Shown: positions 38,367 through 47,528, counted from the stretch's first letter. The stretch: 64,000 nt of DNA from Lacticaseibacillus absianus (GCF_013407595.1 NZ_JABEKX010000001.1:62001-126000); one strand, 5' to 3'. The notes: generated from the sequence alone by a model not told the origin. Numbers and translations: made by a program.

Positions 38367-39293
38367 ATGGCAGGCGTAAAACTGTTCACGCTCAACGGCA
38401 ACCAGCCGCTGGCTCAAAAGATCGCAAAAGAGGTCGGCCTACCGCTGTCGCCCGCATCCGTGCGGCATTTTGCAGACGGCGAGATCCAGATCGACCTCGA
38501 TGACAGCGTCCGCGGGGCGGACGTCTTCGTGATCCAGCCGGTGTCCGATCCGGTCAACGAGAACCTGATGGAACTCTTGATCATGATCGATGCGCTACGT
38601 CGCGCGAGCGCCCACACGATCAACGTGGTCGTGCCGTACTACGGTTACGCCCGGGCGGACCGCAAGGCGCGGTCGCGCGAACCGATCACCGCGAAGCTGG
38701 TCGCCAACCTCTTGGCGATGGACGGCATCGACCGCTTCATCGCCGTCGACCTGCACGCGGATCAACTGCAGGGGTTCTTCGACATTCCAGTCGACCACTT
38801 GCGTGCGCTACCGCTGTTCGCCCAGTACTTCCGCCAGATGCACCTTGGCGATACGGTGGTCGTGGCGCCCGACCACAGCGGCACCAAGCACGCGCGGGAG
38901 CTTGCGGAGTTGCTCGGCGCACCGATCGCGATCGTCGATAAGCGCCCGGACGCCGACGCCGGCGTGATCGGGGACGTCGCTGGGCAGCATGCGATCATCA
39001 TCGATGACATGATCGATACCGGCGACCGCATCGATGAGGCAGTCGCTGCGCTGCGCGCATCGGGGGCCAAAGACATCTACGCCGTTGCGACGCACGCCGT
39101 GTTCTCCCGCGGCGCGACGCAGAAGCTCGCAGACTTGCCGCTGGCGCAGATCGTCGTCACCGACAGCATCGACCTGCCGGCCGACAAGCGCCTGGCCAAC
39201 ATGGTCACGCTGTCGATCGGCCCGATGCTTGGCCAGGCGATCCGTCTGATCGCGACGAACCAATCGATCCATCCGCTGTTTGAATTCGAATAA
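38367..39293 (+). CDS. prs: Ribose-phosphate pyrophosphokinase
   Basis: Makes PRPP from ribose-5-phosphate and ATP for nucleotide synthesis. 308 residues, slightly shorter than the usual 315-325. Motifs VPYYGYARADRKARSREPITAK, DLHADQLQGFFDIPVDHL and the PRPP loop IIDDMIDTGDR are intact. ATG follows AAAGGAG. Lactobacilli often have two prs paralogues; this could be the secondary copy, as the housekeeping gene is usually next to glmU. Confidence 0.94.
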   Translation: MAGVKLFTLNGNQPLAQKIAKEVGLPLSPASVRHFADGEIQIDLDDSVRGADVFVIQPVSDPVNENLMELLIMIDALRRASAHTINVVVPYYGYARADRKARSREPITAKLVANLLAMDGIDRFIAVDLHADQLQGFFDIPVDHLRALPLFAQYFRQMHLGDTVVVAPDHSGTKHARELAELLGAPIAIVDKRPDADAGVIGDVAGQHAIIIDDMIDTGDRIDEAVAALRASGAKDIYAVATHAVFSRGATQKLADLPLAQIVVTDSIDLPADKRLANMVTLSIGPMLGQAIRLIATNQSIHPLFEFE

Positions 39294-39302
39294 GCAGGAC
39301 AC

Positions 39303-39325
39303 GCCAGCTGACGCTGGCTTTTTTT
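39303..39325 (+). terminator. prs intrinsic terminator
   Basis: GCCAGC (39303-39308) and GCTGGC (39313-39318) followed by seven T's. No gene or clear signal in 39326-39497. Confidence 0.9.
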
Positions 39326-39496
39326 GTGGGCTAGCGCCCAGGCGGTGCGCGTCGTACGGGACCCGCATAAGCACGGCTGGTTAATGGCTTAACCCGTTGA
39401 AACCGACTGGGCCGCGCTTGATGGCCAGTGACAGTGGCCTTGGTTGGGCTGAGCGCTCAACGCACTAAAGGGCGATGGCGCGACCGAAAAAACAAG

Positions 39497-39564
39497 ACAG
39501 CGTTTACACGCGTCCGATTCCCGTGTATGATGGCCCGTGGAACTACATAATACGTTAACCCTAT
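39497..39564 (+). promoter_or_regulatory. Promoter, cre-like site and GntR operator of the second PL8 lyase
   Basis: -35 TTTACA (39503-39508), a 17-base spacer, -10 TATGAT (39526-39531). AGCGTTTACA over the -35 is a cre-like sequence in reverse. TACGTTAACCCTAT (39551-39564) lies about 20 bases after the -10 and recurs at the GH88 promoter. The leader to the start is about 300 bases and contains a GGGCC..GGCCC hairpin (39618-39643). Confidence 0.75.
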
Positions 39565-39833
39565 GTATGGGTGAGGCGTTGTGGTGGAAGGAGGCGTGAT
39601 AGCTCTGGAACGCTGACGGGCCAGACCGATCGACGGTCGGCCCTATGTGGCAGGCGCGCGCAAGGCCGGTGAAGATGGGTCAAAATGCAAGCGGTTTCTT
39701 CAATGCGAGGCTTGTACGCCCATCTGGTGGTGCGGTCATCAAACCGCTACGGATGCGCACGGCATTGGGCCGGCGATGTGGGTGCCGAGGTGATGGGATG
39801 GATCAGGACACAATTGGCATGGAGGTAAATGGG

Positions 39834-42803
39834 ATGAGGTTTTGGAAGAAGGCTGTGGTGACCGGGGCAGCCATACTCGGGTTTTGGTGCGCAGCGCCCC
39901 AGCTGGTCGGGGCGCAGACAGCAGCGATCAGCGACCAAGAGATGGCGCAGATCAAAAGTAATCAGCTCGGTTATCTGATCGGGAACGAGACGATCAATGA
40001 TGATCCGGCGAACCAGGCGAAGATGGCAAGCATTGCCAAAGCGGGGCGGGCGAACATCCCCAATTTTGATCACGCGGGCAATGTGATCTACAGCGGGCTC
40101 GTGCTGGATAACAGTCAGGGGACCGATCTGACGGTGGCAGACCTCTCGGCGAACCTGGGGAGCACCTACACCAAGCTTTACAGCGTGGCGCTGGCCTATG
40201 CGACACCGAGCAAGTTCAACGACATGTACCATGATCAGGCCGCCAAGGACGCGCTGATCGATGCGTTGAAGTGGATGCAAGACAACTACCTGAAAGACAC
40301 GACGAAGGGCTACTACGGCAACTGGTACCAGTGGGAGATCGGCGTCCCGACGAGCCTGTCACGGATGCTGCTCCTGCTACACGATGATCTAGAGCCCGCG
40401 TTCATCGACGAGTCGATCAAGACCATGGATGCGTACCTGCGTGGGGATGAGCAACCGGGCTCACCCAAGATCGGAGACGTGAACCTGGATGCGCGGCAGC
40501 ACACCGGGGCCAATCTGGCTGACATCACGCTGAACCGGATCTGTCAGGGACTCGCTGATCACGATGCGCCGAGAGTGAAAAAGGCGATCGCGGACTTCAA
40601 GACGTGTCTGGCGGTGATCGACCCGGATCACATCCAACACGGCGTCACAGACGGGTTCTACGAAGACGGCTCGTTCATCCAACACTCGACGGTCGCGTAC
40701 ACAGGTAGCTACGGGATCGTCCTGCTGGGCCGGACAGCACAGCTGACGACGTTGCTCAAGGGGACATCGCTACAAAGCGAAGCGCTGCTGGGCACGGTCA
40801 ATAGCTGGATCTACAACAGTTTTGCGCCGCTGATGTATGAAGGCTACATGATGGAGATCGTCAAGGGCCGCGGGATCTCTCGGACCGGTTCCGGCTACAC
40901 CGACAGCGCGGGGATCGTCGAAGCGCTGGTGCAACTGTCGACGGCCATGAGCGGGCAGGCGCAACAGAAGCTGGAGAGCTACATCAAGTACTTGGCCAGC
41001 ATCGAGCAGCTACAGGTCAACAGTAGTAAGTTCACCGCCTTGAGTAACACGATGACCTATGATCAGATCATGCACGACGAGGCGATCTCGAGCAGCAATC
41101 CGCTGAGCAACAAGCAGTATTTTGCGTTCAATCTGATGGACAAGTCGGTGGCGATCCGGCCTGGGTATGGGTTTGCGATCTCTCGAAGCTCCGATCGCAT
41201 CTCCAAGTATGAGTACATGTCCGGTGAGAATCTGAAGCCGTGGTACCAAGGGGATGGGGCCTTTTACCTGTATCAGAGTGGGGTGGACCAGACCAAGGCG
41301 TTCGGGATCGATTACCAAGCCACGGTCGATCCGAACAAGCTCCCTGGCGTCACGACGGTGAATGAGACGCGCAAAACCATTCCCGAACTCTATGGCGGGG
41401 ATTTCTACTCACATGAGCCCGAGTTCGAGTCCGGCTCCGTGACGCAAAACACGTATGTCTACTTTCCACTGGGCACCAACGATTATTCCGGCAGTGCGCA
41501 GCTGAATGAATACGCCGCCGCCGGGATGCAGCTGGGGGATGAGCAGTCATACGCGGATAAGGCGAAGCTCCCAGATGACTTTGTCGTCTTCAAGAACGCG
41601 GAAGCCAACAAGGCCTGGTTCATGTTTGACGACGAAATCGTGGTGCTGGGGTCGAACATTCACGACATCAACGGCCGCGCGATGACTTCGACGATCGACA
41701 ACAAGATGTTCGACAACGGTGAAGCGGTCACCGTCAACTCCAACCTTGACGATCACACTAACGGGGACAAGCAGGGCCTCAAGTGGCTGACGGTCGAGGA
41801 CAACGATAACCCGAAGCGCAATGTCGGGTACGTGTTCTACGACCAGAACACCGTGAATGTGACGAAGGCCAGCCGAACGGGCAAGTATTCGGATGCGCGC
41901 AACAAGACGACCGGCACGGCGGATAAGACCGTGACGAAGGATTACGTCACACTGACTTACCCGCACGCGGGCAACAAGACGAGCAGCTACGCGTACAGCA
42001 TCGTGCCGAACAAGGATGCCGCGCAGCTGAGCGCGTACATGGCCGGTGATCGCGTCACGATCCTGAAGAATACCCGTGATGTTTCCGCGGTCCAGCAGAA
42101 CCAACTGGGCCTGAAGGGCTACGTCTTCTTCACCGGCAAAGGGGCCGTAGAAGACATCAAGACCGCTAGCCGCATGATCATGATGCGGCAGGGCAATGAG
42201 TTCTCGATCCAAGACCCGACGAACAAGCAAGCGACCGTGGCCTTTGAGATCAAGGGTCAGTACCGCGTGGCACAAGGCGATGCGCAGGCGCGCGTCCAGG
42301 GCGACCGGACGACGGTGACCGTCAACACGCAGGGGAAGCACGGCGTGTCGCAGCACGTCAGCTTGCAGGCGATCGCGCCGGTCAAGCACACGGACCCAAC
42401 GGCGCTGAAGGCGCTGGTCGCCCGAGCCAAGGGCCTGCACCAGGCGACCTACACGGCCGCAAGCTGGTGGACCCTGGCGGCCCGACTGGCACAAGGTGAG
42501 GCCGTCCTGGCTTCGCCCGCTGCGACCCAGGGGACCATCGATCAGGCAGCGAAGCACCTGCAGCAAGCCATCACCGCGCTGGTCCAAGTGAAGCCGGCGG
42601 CGAAGGCCAAGACAGATCAGGCGGCCAAGGCCGCTGGCCGCGCGGCTGGTTCGACCAAGCGGTCCGCAGCGGACCCGACGCCCCGCAAGCCACTGCCACA
42701 GACCGGCGACCGCGTGGCGGTCGGCCTGATCGCTATCGGTGCGGTGGTCGTGCTGGGGCTCCTAGCGACCGTGACGATCACGGGGCGCAAGAAGCACAGC
42801 TGA
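39834..42803 (+). CDS. Second wall-anchored PL8 polysaccharide lyase
   Basis: 989 residues from the ATG at 39834, eight bases after GGAGGT; an upstream in-frame ATG at 39645 lacks a ribosome site and would bury the signal peptide. Signal peptide 1-28 (MRFWKKAVVTGAAILGFW), then the catalytic toroid and beta domains with no N-terminal binding module. Catalytic residues are Asn227 (GANLAD), His284 and Tyr293 (QHSTVAYTGSY). The Asn-His distance is 57, against 50 in the first lyase, so the loop differs. One FIVAR-like repeat and LPQTG at 954-958. It faces the GAG operon and shares its promoter architecture, so it is probably the main hyaluronan/chondroitin-depolymerising enzyme. Confidence 0.9.
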   Translation: MRFWKKAVVTGAAILGFWCAAPQLVGAQTAAISDQEMAQIKSNQLGYLIGNETINDDPANQAKMASIAKAGRANIPNFDHAGNVIYSGLVLDNSQGTDLTVADLSANLGSTYTKLYSVALAYATPSKFNDMYHDQAAKDALIDALKWMQDNYLKDTTKGYYGNWYQWEIGVPTSLSRMLLLLHDDLEPAFIDESIKTMDAYLRGDEQPGSPKIGDVNLDARQHTGANLADITLNRICQGLADHDAPRVKKAIADFKTCLAVIDPDHIQHGVTDGFYEDGSFIQHSTVAYTGSYGIVLLGRTAQLTTLLKGTSLQSEALLGTVNSWIYNSFAPLMYEGYMMEIVKGRGISRTGSGYTDSAGIVEALVQLSTAMSGQAQQKLESYIKYLASIEQLQVNSSKFTALSNTMTYDQIMHDEAISSSNPLSNKQYFAFNLMDKSVAIRPGYGFAISRSSDRISKYEYMSGENLKPWYQGDGAFYLYQSGVDQTKAFGIDYQATVDPNKLPGVTTVNETRKTIPELYGGDFYSHEPEFESGSVTQNTYVYFPLGTNDYSGSAQLNEYAAAGMQLGDEQSYADKAKLPDDFVVFKNAEANKAWFMFDDEIVVLGSNIHDINGRAMTSTIDNKMFDNGEAVTVNSNLDDHTNGDKQGLKWLTVEDNDNPKRNVGYVFYDQNTVNVTKASRTGKYSDARNKTTGTADKTVTKDYVTLTYPHAGNKTSSYAYSIVPNKDAAQLSAYMAGDRVTILKNTRDVSAVQQNQLGLKGYVFFTGKGAVEDIKTASRMIMMRQGNEFSIQDPTNKQATVAFEIKGQYRVAQGDAQARVQGDRTTVTVNTQGKHGVSQHVSLQAIAPVKHTDPTALKALVARAKGLHQATYTAASWWTLAARLAQGEAVLASPAATQGTIDQAAKHLQQAITALVQVKPAAKAKTDQAAKAAGRAAGSTKRSAADPTPRKPLPQTGDRVAVGLIAIGAVVVLGLLATVTITGRKKHS

Positions 42804-42926
42804 TTCGCATGCAGGCGCACCGGCAAGCCCGGTCGCTGAAGGACTGCGACTGGCCTGACCACTGACGTGTGGTGGCTAGAGCGCACAATCGGGACACGGC
42901 GCGTTCGAACGGAGGCGCACAATGAC

Positions 42927-42980
42927 AACGCACCCCCCCTGTAAGACCCGAGTTTGAAGGGTCTTGCAGGGGGGTGCGTT
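42927..42980 (+). terminator. Terminator after the second PL8 gene
   Basis: ACGCACCCCCC pairs with GGGGGGTGCGT (42928-42979) around an inner AGACCC/GGGTCT stem; a short T-run follows. It may work in both directions with the convergent GntR gene. Confidence 0.75.
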
Positions 42981-43073
42981 TGTTGACTGAGCGCGGCCGC
43001 TGGATGGCGGCGACGCTAGGTAATTTGGTCAGGCTGGGGCGGTTGCCCAAACCGTGACTTAATTCTAATCAAA

Positions 43074-43087
43074 CGTTAACGTGTTAA
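43074..43087. promoter_or_regulatory. Operator-like motif at the 3' end of the GntR gene
   Basis: CGTTAACGTGTTAA; its reverse complement contains TAACACGTTAAC, identical over 12 bases to the GH88-promoter operator. It is immediately downstream of the regulator gene, an auxiliary site candidate. Confidence 0.5.
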
Positions 43088-43834
43088 TTAGTCCGTCATC
43101 ACTTCGAGGTAGTAATAATCAGGGTGATCGTACGAGACGAGGTAGGCGAGCGCCTGGTGATCGGGGCCGTAAAACGTCTTGGTGATGCGGAACGTCGACG
43201 GCGTCTCCTGGTAGTACGCGGTGGCATCCAGCGCCGTGATCTCGGCTTCAAGGCTCGGTGCCTGCGCGATGGTCTGGATGTTGATCACCGTTCGCGTCGG
43301 ATAATCGGCCATGTTACGGTCCAGGCGCATCTCGCGAGACAGGCTCCCGCCAGAGGCCAGGCGTTCCCGGGCGTGTGCGTCTAGGTAGGTGCTGAGGATG
43401 TAACGATCTTGGAATTTCCAGGGGATGTCGTTGGCGTAGGCGACTTGGTGGATACGCGTCAGGCCTTGGCTCTGCAGGGGGTCGCCGAGCAGGGCGGAGA
43501 TCGTCGGGTCAAAGACGGTGGGATCGATCGTCGTGACCGCGTGCTCGTTGACCTTCAGGCGCTGGCCAGAGGCGCTGAGCACCACCGGTGAGAACTCGGA
43601 GAACCAGGCTTTTTGGTGGTTGAGGTTGCGGCGGACGAAGGTCCCTTCGCCTTGGCGCCGCACCAGGTAGCCATCATTGACCAACTCGTTGAGGGCCCGC
43701 ACGGCCGTGGTGTTGCTGACCCCGTACTTGGCCCGCAGTTCCCCTTCCGAATAGATGCGATCACCCGGTTTGTAGTCTCCGGTCTCGATCGCCTTGAGGA
43801 TATCCGTTTTAATGACTTGGTATTTTGGTAGCAT
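43088..43834 (-). CDS. GntR/UTRA-family transcriptional regulator
   Basis: 248 residues. An N-terminal winged helix-turn-helix (YKPGDRIYSEGELRAKYGVSN, about residues 20-40) is followed by the GEGTFVRR wing and a UTRA effector-binding domain typical of HutC-subfamily sugar regulators. It lies between the second PL8 gene and the GH88-PTS operon. The shared GTTAACCCTA motif at its own promoter and both neighbours marks it as their likely repressor. The effector is probably a GAG-derived sugar or its phosphate (inference). Confidence 0.9.
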   Translation of the reverse strand: MLPKYQVIKTDILKAIETGDYKPGDRIYSEGELRAKYGVSNTTAVRALNELVNDGYLVRRQGEGTFVRRNLNHQKAWFSEFSPVVLSASGQRLKVNEHAVTTIDPTVFDPTISALLGDPLQSQGLTRIHQVAYANDIPWKFQDRYILSTYLDAHARERLASGGSLSREMRLDRNMADYPTRTVINIQTIAQAPSLEAEITALDATAYYQETPSTFRITKTFYGPDHQALAYLVSYDHPDYYYLEVMTD

Positions 43835-43861
43835 GTTGATTTCTCCAGTCTGATCTTTAAA

Positions 43862-43875
43862 TTAGGGTTAACCCC
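43862..43875. promoter_or_regulatory. Autoregulatory operator of the GntR gene
   Basis: TTAGGGTTAACCCC, in reverse GGGGTTAACCCTAA, shares GTTAACCCTA with the operators at 39551 and 44063. It lies 28 bases before the GntR start codon. A cre-like TGAAAACGCTATAT follows at about 43912-43925. Confidence 0.65.
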
Positions 43876-44010
43876 ACAACCTAATCGGCGTCATAAGCAT
43901 ACCGCAGTTTCAATGAAAACGCTATATAAAAGCACTGGTCAGTGGGGATAATATTCGGCCTGACGCGCGGTTTAGGGGTAAGTGTGATTAATTTAACGAA
44001 TCTTAGAAAA

Positions 44011-44076
44011 AGCGTTTACAATGCCAGGATCGGCGTGTATGATGAACCTTGAAATCAGATAACACGTTAACCCTAT
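44011..44076 (+). promoter_or_regulatory. Promoter, cre-like site and GntR operator of the GH88-PTS operon
   Basis: -35 TTTACA (44015-44020), a 17-base spacer, -10 TATGAT (44038-44043). AGCGTTTACA is cre-like in reverse. CACGTTAACCCTAT (44063-44076) lies 19 bases after the -10. The layout matches the promoter at 39497 almost base for base at the key elements. Confidence 0.8.
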
Positions 44077-44107
44077 ATTGAGTAACGCGATAAGTTGGAG
44101 GAAGTCT

Positions 44108-45295
44108 ATGAGTCAGATCAAAATGGAGCCGTTGGCCGAACCCAAGCGCTTCATCGATCAGCCGGTGTTGACACCAGGCGAGATCGACGCGGCGATTGGC
44201 ACAGTTGTGGCGAAAGTTGAACACAATATTGTGAAACTCGGTGAAACATTCCCGACGTCCGCTACACACGACGGTAGCTACAGTACCTCGAAGAATGTGG
44301 AGTGGACCACCGGGTTTTGGACGGGGATCCTCTGGTTGTGCTATGAGGCGACCGGTGATGAGCGGTTCCGCCGGCTGGCGGAGAAGCACGTGGTCAGCTT
44401 TGCGGACCGGATCGACCAAGAGATCGATGTGGATCACCACGACCTCGGATTCTTGTACACGCCGTCTTGCGTGGCGGCCTACAAGTTGACCGGTAATGAA
44501 CTGGCTCGCTCAGCGGCACTGAAAGCCGCGGATAAGCTGATGACGCGCTATAACCCTAAGGGTGAATTCATTCAAGCCTGGGGGCCGAAGGGGTCAGCCG
44601 AGAACTACCGGTTGATCGTGGATGCGATGTTGAACATTCCGCTGCTGTTCTGGGCCAGTGACGAGACTGGCGTGGCGAAGTACCGGGAGGTCGCGACGAA
44701 GCACTACGCGACCACCCTGCGCTACGCGATCCGCGACGACGCCTCGGCCTTCCACACCTTCTACTTCGATCCGGCGACTGGGGCCCCAGTTGGCGGTAAG
44801 ACGCGGCAGGGCTACTCGGATGATTCGAGCTGGGCGCGCGGCCAAGCCTGGTTGATCTACGGGATCGCGTTGAACTATACCCGGTTACAGGACACGGCGG
44901 ACATCTCGACCTACGAGGCAGTGACGAACTACTTCTTGAATCGCTTGCCGCAGGATCTGGTTTCATATTGGGATTTGATTTTCGGCGATGGGTCTCTGCA
45001 GGCGAAGGATTCCTCGGCTACCGCGATCGCGGTGTGCGGGATGAATCAGATGCAGCAATTCTTGCCAGAAGGTGATCCGCTGCGGCCGGCTTACGAGCAC
45101 GCGGCCAGTGCGATGCTACGCAGCCTGATCGATGGCTACACGGCGGAGACGACTTCAGGGATCACCGCGCTTTTGAACCATGGCGTGTACTCGTGGCATT
45201 CCGGACGCGGGGTCGACGAGGGGAACCTCTGGGGCGATTACTTCTACCTAGAGGCACTGATCCGCTACAAGAAGCACTGGCAGATGTACTGGTAA
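44108..45295 (+). CDS. GH88 unsaturated glucuronyl hydrolase
   Basis: Cytosolic enzyme that splits unsaturated GAG disaccharides into the amino sugar and 4-deoxy-5-hexosulose uronate. 395 residues from the ATG at 44108 after TGGAGGAAG; no signal peptide. The candidate catalytic acids are Asp112 (HHDLGF) and Asp172 (LIVDAMLN), 60 residues apart as in streptococcal UGL Asp115/Asp175. WTTGFWTG and the C-terminal DEGNLWGDYFYLEAL are family motifs. First gene of an operon with the PTS genes. Confidence 0.94.
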   Translation: MSQIKMEPLAEPKRFIDQPVLTPGEIDAAIGTVVAKVEHNIVKLGETFPTSATHDGSYSTSKNVEWTTGFWTGILWLCYEATGDERFRRLAEKHVVSFADRIDQEIDVDHHDLGFLYTPSCVAAYKLTGNELARSAALKAADKLMTRYNPKGEFIQAWGPKGSAENYRLIVDAMLNIPLLFWASDETGVAKYREVATKHYATTLRYAIRDDASAFHTFYFDPATGAPVGGKTRQGYSDDSSWARGQAWLIYGIALNYTRLQDTADISTYEAVTNYFLNRLPQDLVSYWDLIFGDGSLQAKDSSATAIAVCGMNQMQQFLPEGDPLRPAYEHAASAMLRSLIDGYTAETTSGITALLNHGVYSWHSGRGVDEGNLWGDYFYLEALIRYKKHWQMYW

Positions 45296-45318
45296 GCCAA
45301 TCAAACGGAGGAACAGCA

Positions 45319-45813
45319 ATGACAGAACCTAATATTGTGATGACACGGATCGATGAACGGTTAGTCCACGGGCAAGGCCAGATGTGGATCAAGGTCCTTG
45401 GGGTGAACACGGTGATTGTCGCCAATGACGAAGCTTCAGAGGATAAGGTCGCGCAGACACTGATGAAGACGGTGATCCCGTCTAGTGTGGCGATGCGCTT
45501 CTACTCAGTCCAGAAGGTAATTGACATTATTCATAAAGCCAATCCGGCGCAAAAGATCTTCTTGCTCGTCAAGAACCCGGCCGACGCCCTGAAGCTTGTT
45601 GCAGGCGGGGTCCCGGTGAAGGAGATCAACATCGGGAACATCCACAACGCACCTGGCAAAGAAAAGGTGACCCGGTCGATCTTCCTCGGACAGGCCGACA
45701 AGGACGCCTTCAAGGCGATGATCCAAACATACCACATCGCCTTCAACAATCAGACGACGCCGTCTGGCAACGACGGCAACACGCAGGTCAATATTGAAGA
45801 TTATTTGAACTAA
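45319..45813 (+). CDS. PTS mannose-family IIB component (GAG disaccharide)
   Basis: 164 residues from the ATG at 45319 after GGAGGA. The phosphoacceptor His17 lies in RIDERLVHGQ. It transfers phosphate from IIA to the incoming sugar. Its neighbours (GH88, IIC, IID, lyase) make an unsaturated HA/chondroitin disaccharide the likely substrate, as known for streptococcal AgaV. Confidence 0.93.
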   Translation: MTEPNIVMTRIDERLVHGQGQMWIKVLGVNTVIVANDEASEDKVAQTLMKTVIPSSVAMRFYSVQKVIDIIHKANPAQKIFLLVKNPADALKLVAGGVPVKEINIGNIHNAPGKEKVTRSIFLGQADKDAFKAMIQTYHIAFNNQTTPSGNDGNTQVNIEDYLN

Positions 45814-45828
45814 GGAGGGTAATCCAAG

Positions 45829-46635
45829 ATGCAAATCACAATCATACAAGCCCTACTGATCGGGCTTTGGACAGCATTCTGTTACACCGGGATGCTCTGG
45901 GGCATCTACACCAACCGCGCGTTGGTGCTGAGCTTCGGGGTCGGTGTGATCTTGCACGACATCCCGACGGCCTTGGCCGTTGGGGCGGTTTCTGAACTCG
46001 CATTCATGGGCTTCGGTGTGGGTGCTGGTGGGACGGTGCCACCTAACCCGATCGGCCCTGGGATCATCGGGACGCTGATGGCGATCACGATGCACGGGGT
46101 CACCCCGCAGAGCGCGCTGGCGCTGTCCATCCCGTTCGCGATCGCGATCCAGTTCCTGCAGACCTTCGTCTACACCCTGGGTGCTGGCCTGCCTGAAGCG
46201 GCCAACAACGCCTTGAAGGCGCAGAAGTTCGGCAAGTTTCGCTTCTTCTCTAATGCAACCGTTTACCTGTTTGCGACCGTCGGGTTCCTGCTCGGCTTCC
46301 TCGGTGCGTTCAGCATGACCACGCTGAAGTCGCTGGTCGGGATGATCCCAGACTGGCTGCTGACCGGCCTGAGCGTTGCAGGGGGCATGCTGCCTGCCAT
46401 CGGGTTCGCCATGATCATGAGCGTGATGCTGAAGAAGGAATTCATCCCGTTCGCCCTGCTGGGGTATGCGTTGGCTGCGTTCCTGCAGCTGCCGGTCATC
46501 GGGATCGCGATCATCGGGCTGGTCTTCGCCTTGAAGCACTACTTTGACGTTGACGGCAAGGAAGAAGCTGCTCCAGCAACGGCTGCGACAGCGTCGACAA
46601 AGGATGAGGAGGGCTCTCGAGATGACTGGATCTAA
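45829..46635 (+). CDS. PTS mannose/sorbose-family IIC permease
   Basis: 268 residues with multiple membrane helices, starting MQITIIQALLIGLWTAFCYT after AAGGAGGG. GGTVPPNPIGPGIIGTLMA is the family's conserved segment. A Lys/Glu/Ala tail overlaps the IID start by 14 bases, so translation is coupled. It forms the membrane channel with IID. Confidence 0.93.
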   Translation: MQITIIQALLIGLWTAFCYTGMLWGIYTNRALVLSFGVGVILHDIPTALAVGAVSELAFMGFGVGAGGTVPPNPIGPGIIGTLMAITMHGVTPQSALALSIPFAIAIQFLQTFVYTLGAGLPEAANNALKAQKFGKFRFFSNATVYLFATVGFLLGFLGAFSMTTLKSLVGMIPDWLLTGLSVAGGMLPAIGFAMIMSVMLKKEFIPFALLGYALAAFLQLPVIGIAIIGLVFALKHYFDVDGKEEAAPATAATASTKDEEGSRDDWI

Positions 46636-47446
46636 GAAATTAACGAACAGCGATTACCGCAAGACGACCCTGCGCTCCTACTTCTTGCAAAACGGGTTCA
46701 ACTACAGTAACTATCAAGGGCTTGGGTATGCGTTGCTGATGTACCCGGCGTTCAAGAAGCTGTATGGGCACGACAAGAAGAAGTTGGCCGAGAACCTCAG
46801 TGAAAACACCGAGTTCTACAACACGAACCCGAACCTGATCCCGTTCATCAGCTCGATTCACTTGGCGATGGCTGATAGCGGCATGGAGTACTCGGAGATC
46901 CGCGGGATCAAGATGGCACTGATGGGCCCGCTGGCTGGGATCGGTGATTCGCTGTCCCAGTTCTGCTTGGCGCCACTTTTCTCCACGATCTTCGCTTCAC
47001 TGGCGATGAACAACGTGGCGATGGCCCCAGTGTTCTTCTTGCTGGCGATCAATGCGACGCTGATCTCCATCAAGTTCGCGATGGGGGCATACGGCCACAA
47101 GCTTGGCACGTCGATGATCGAGAAGCTCAGCTCCAAGATGAGCCTGATCTCCGATGCCGCCAGCATGGTCGGTGTGACCGTTATCGCAGGCCTAGCCGCG
47201 ACGTTCGTCAAGATGAAGGTCACCTTGACCTATGCGTCCAGTGCTAAGGCGGCGAAGGGGGCCACGACGTCGACCGTCGACATTCAGGCCATGCTCGACA
47301 AGGTCGCACCGGCGCTGCTGCCCGTGCTCTACACCCTGCTGATGTACTACCTGATCAAGAAGCGTCACTGGACCACTTACAAGCTGGTCATTCTGACCGT
47401 TGTGGTCGGGATCGTCCTGTCTGCCTTGCACATTCTCGGGGCATAA
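46622..47446 (+). CDS. PTS mannose-family IID permease
   Basis: 274 residues from the ATG at 46622, nine bases after GAGGAGG. The large cytosolic N-terminal part has YRKTTLRSYFLQNGFNYSNYQGLGY and MALMGPLAGIGDS, both IID hallmarks, followed by C-terminal membrane helices. Not fused to a IIA domain. No IIA gene follows; a hairpin and a lyase gene come next. Confidence 0.93.
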   Translation: MTGSKKLTNSDYRKTTLRSYFLQNGFNYSNYQGLGYALLMYPAFKKLYGHDKKKLAENLSENTEFYNTNPNLIPFISSIHLAMADSGMEYSEIRGIKMALMGPLAGIGDSLSQFCLAPLFSTIFASLAMNNVAMAPVFFLLAINATLISIKFAMGAYGHKLGTSMIEKLSSKMSLISDAASMVGVTVIAGLAATFVKMKVTLTYASSAKAAKGATTSTVDIQAMLDKVAPALLPVLYTLLMYYLIKKRHWTTYKLVILTVVVGIVLSALHILGA

Positions 47447-47460
47447 GTTTACCCGCAAAA

Positions 47461-47491
47461 AAAGGGCCTGGCGCACTGCGTCGGGCCCTTT
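47461..47491 (+). terminator. Weak hairpin between IID and the lyase gene
   Basis: AAAGGGCC (47461-47468) pairs with GGCCCTTT (47484-47491). The T-run is poor, so partial read-through into the next gene is likely. Confidence 0.55.
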
Positions 47492-47528
47492 GTGCGCTGC
47501 CCTGTATCAACCGAAACGGAGGAGTTCT

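Noticed and set aside
39645-39833. In-frame 63-codon extension of the second PL8 lyase
   Set aside because: No ribosome site at 39645; it would place the signal peptide internally. The ATG at 39834 has GGAGGT at good spacing.
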